In this document: positions 58,871-64,000 of the stretch, in pieces
How the letters are laid out: each line of letters starts with the position of its first letter
How positions within the stretch are numbered: position 1 is the first letter of the stretch
Origin: Mugil cephalus
Taxonomy: Eukaryota > Chordata > Actinopteri > Mugiliformes > Mugilidae
Reading direction: 5' to 3'
Assembly: GCF_022458985.1 (NCBI RefSeq)
Contig: NC_061790.1
Span: forward strand, 20,130,397-20,194,396
DNA: 64,000 bases
Position numbers and translations under genes: made by a program
Notes under the pieces: model-generated
The model's database searches: none
What the model was told of the DNA's origin: nothing
The model's input: the letters and a program-made list of their open reading frames with translations, nothing else

Positions 58871-64000
<5,130 letters not shown>

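Overview
The window is vertebrate nuclear DNA, almost certainly from a ray-finned (teleost) fish. Genes are split into short exons with GT-AG introns, the proteins are clear vertebrate orthologues, and the introns carry short interspersed repeats typical of teleost genomes. No bacterial, viral or CRISPR feature was seen.

Layout, left to right. (1) 309-7957, plus strand: the last 12 coding exons of REV3L, the catalytic subunit of DNA polymerase zeta, with the polymerase motifs and both C-terminal cysteine clusters. The 3'UTR ends near 8.9 kb. (2) 9529-15148, minus: a complete four-exon MFSD4B (NaGLT1-type sugar transporter), convergent with REV3L. (3) 20141-45445, minus: a complete six-exon SLC16A10 (MCT10/TAT1, aromatic amino acid and thyroid hormone transporter) with a 15.5 kb first intron. 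(4) 45.4-52.6 kb: repeat-rich intergenic DNA. (5) 52628-54075, minus: a two-exon GPR139-like orphan GPCR. (6) 57.4-64.0 kb, minus: 3'UTR and last five coding exons, the fifth cut by the window edge, of the tyrosine kinase FYN. All exon joins were phased by hand. The REV3L exons total 1980 bp, MFSD4B 1860 bp and SLC16A10 1497 bp, each divisible by three and open throughout.

REV3L, MFSD4B and SLC16A10 keep the order and relative orientation of human 6q21. FYN is also a 6q21 neighbour in human but lies beyond REV3L there; here it lies beyond SLC16A10, with a GPCR between, so the block has been rearranged. The genes do not form a functional pathway; their proximity is ancestral synteny.

The rest is repeats: LINE relics with RNase H-like coding and GAA tails, tRNA-like SINE fragments, a piggyBac-type MITE with intact TTAA duplications, Tc1-like remnants and microsatellites. 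The most unusual structures are a near-perfect 28-bp hairpin in an MFSD4B intron, an inverted 17-mer bracketing 1.35 kb upstream of SLC16A10, and pyrimidine tracts just after the stop codons of SLC16A10 and FYN. I found no convincing evidence of a wholly new biological system.
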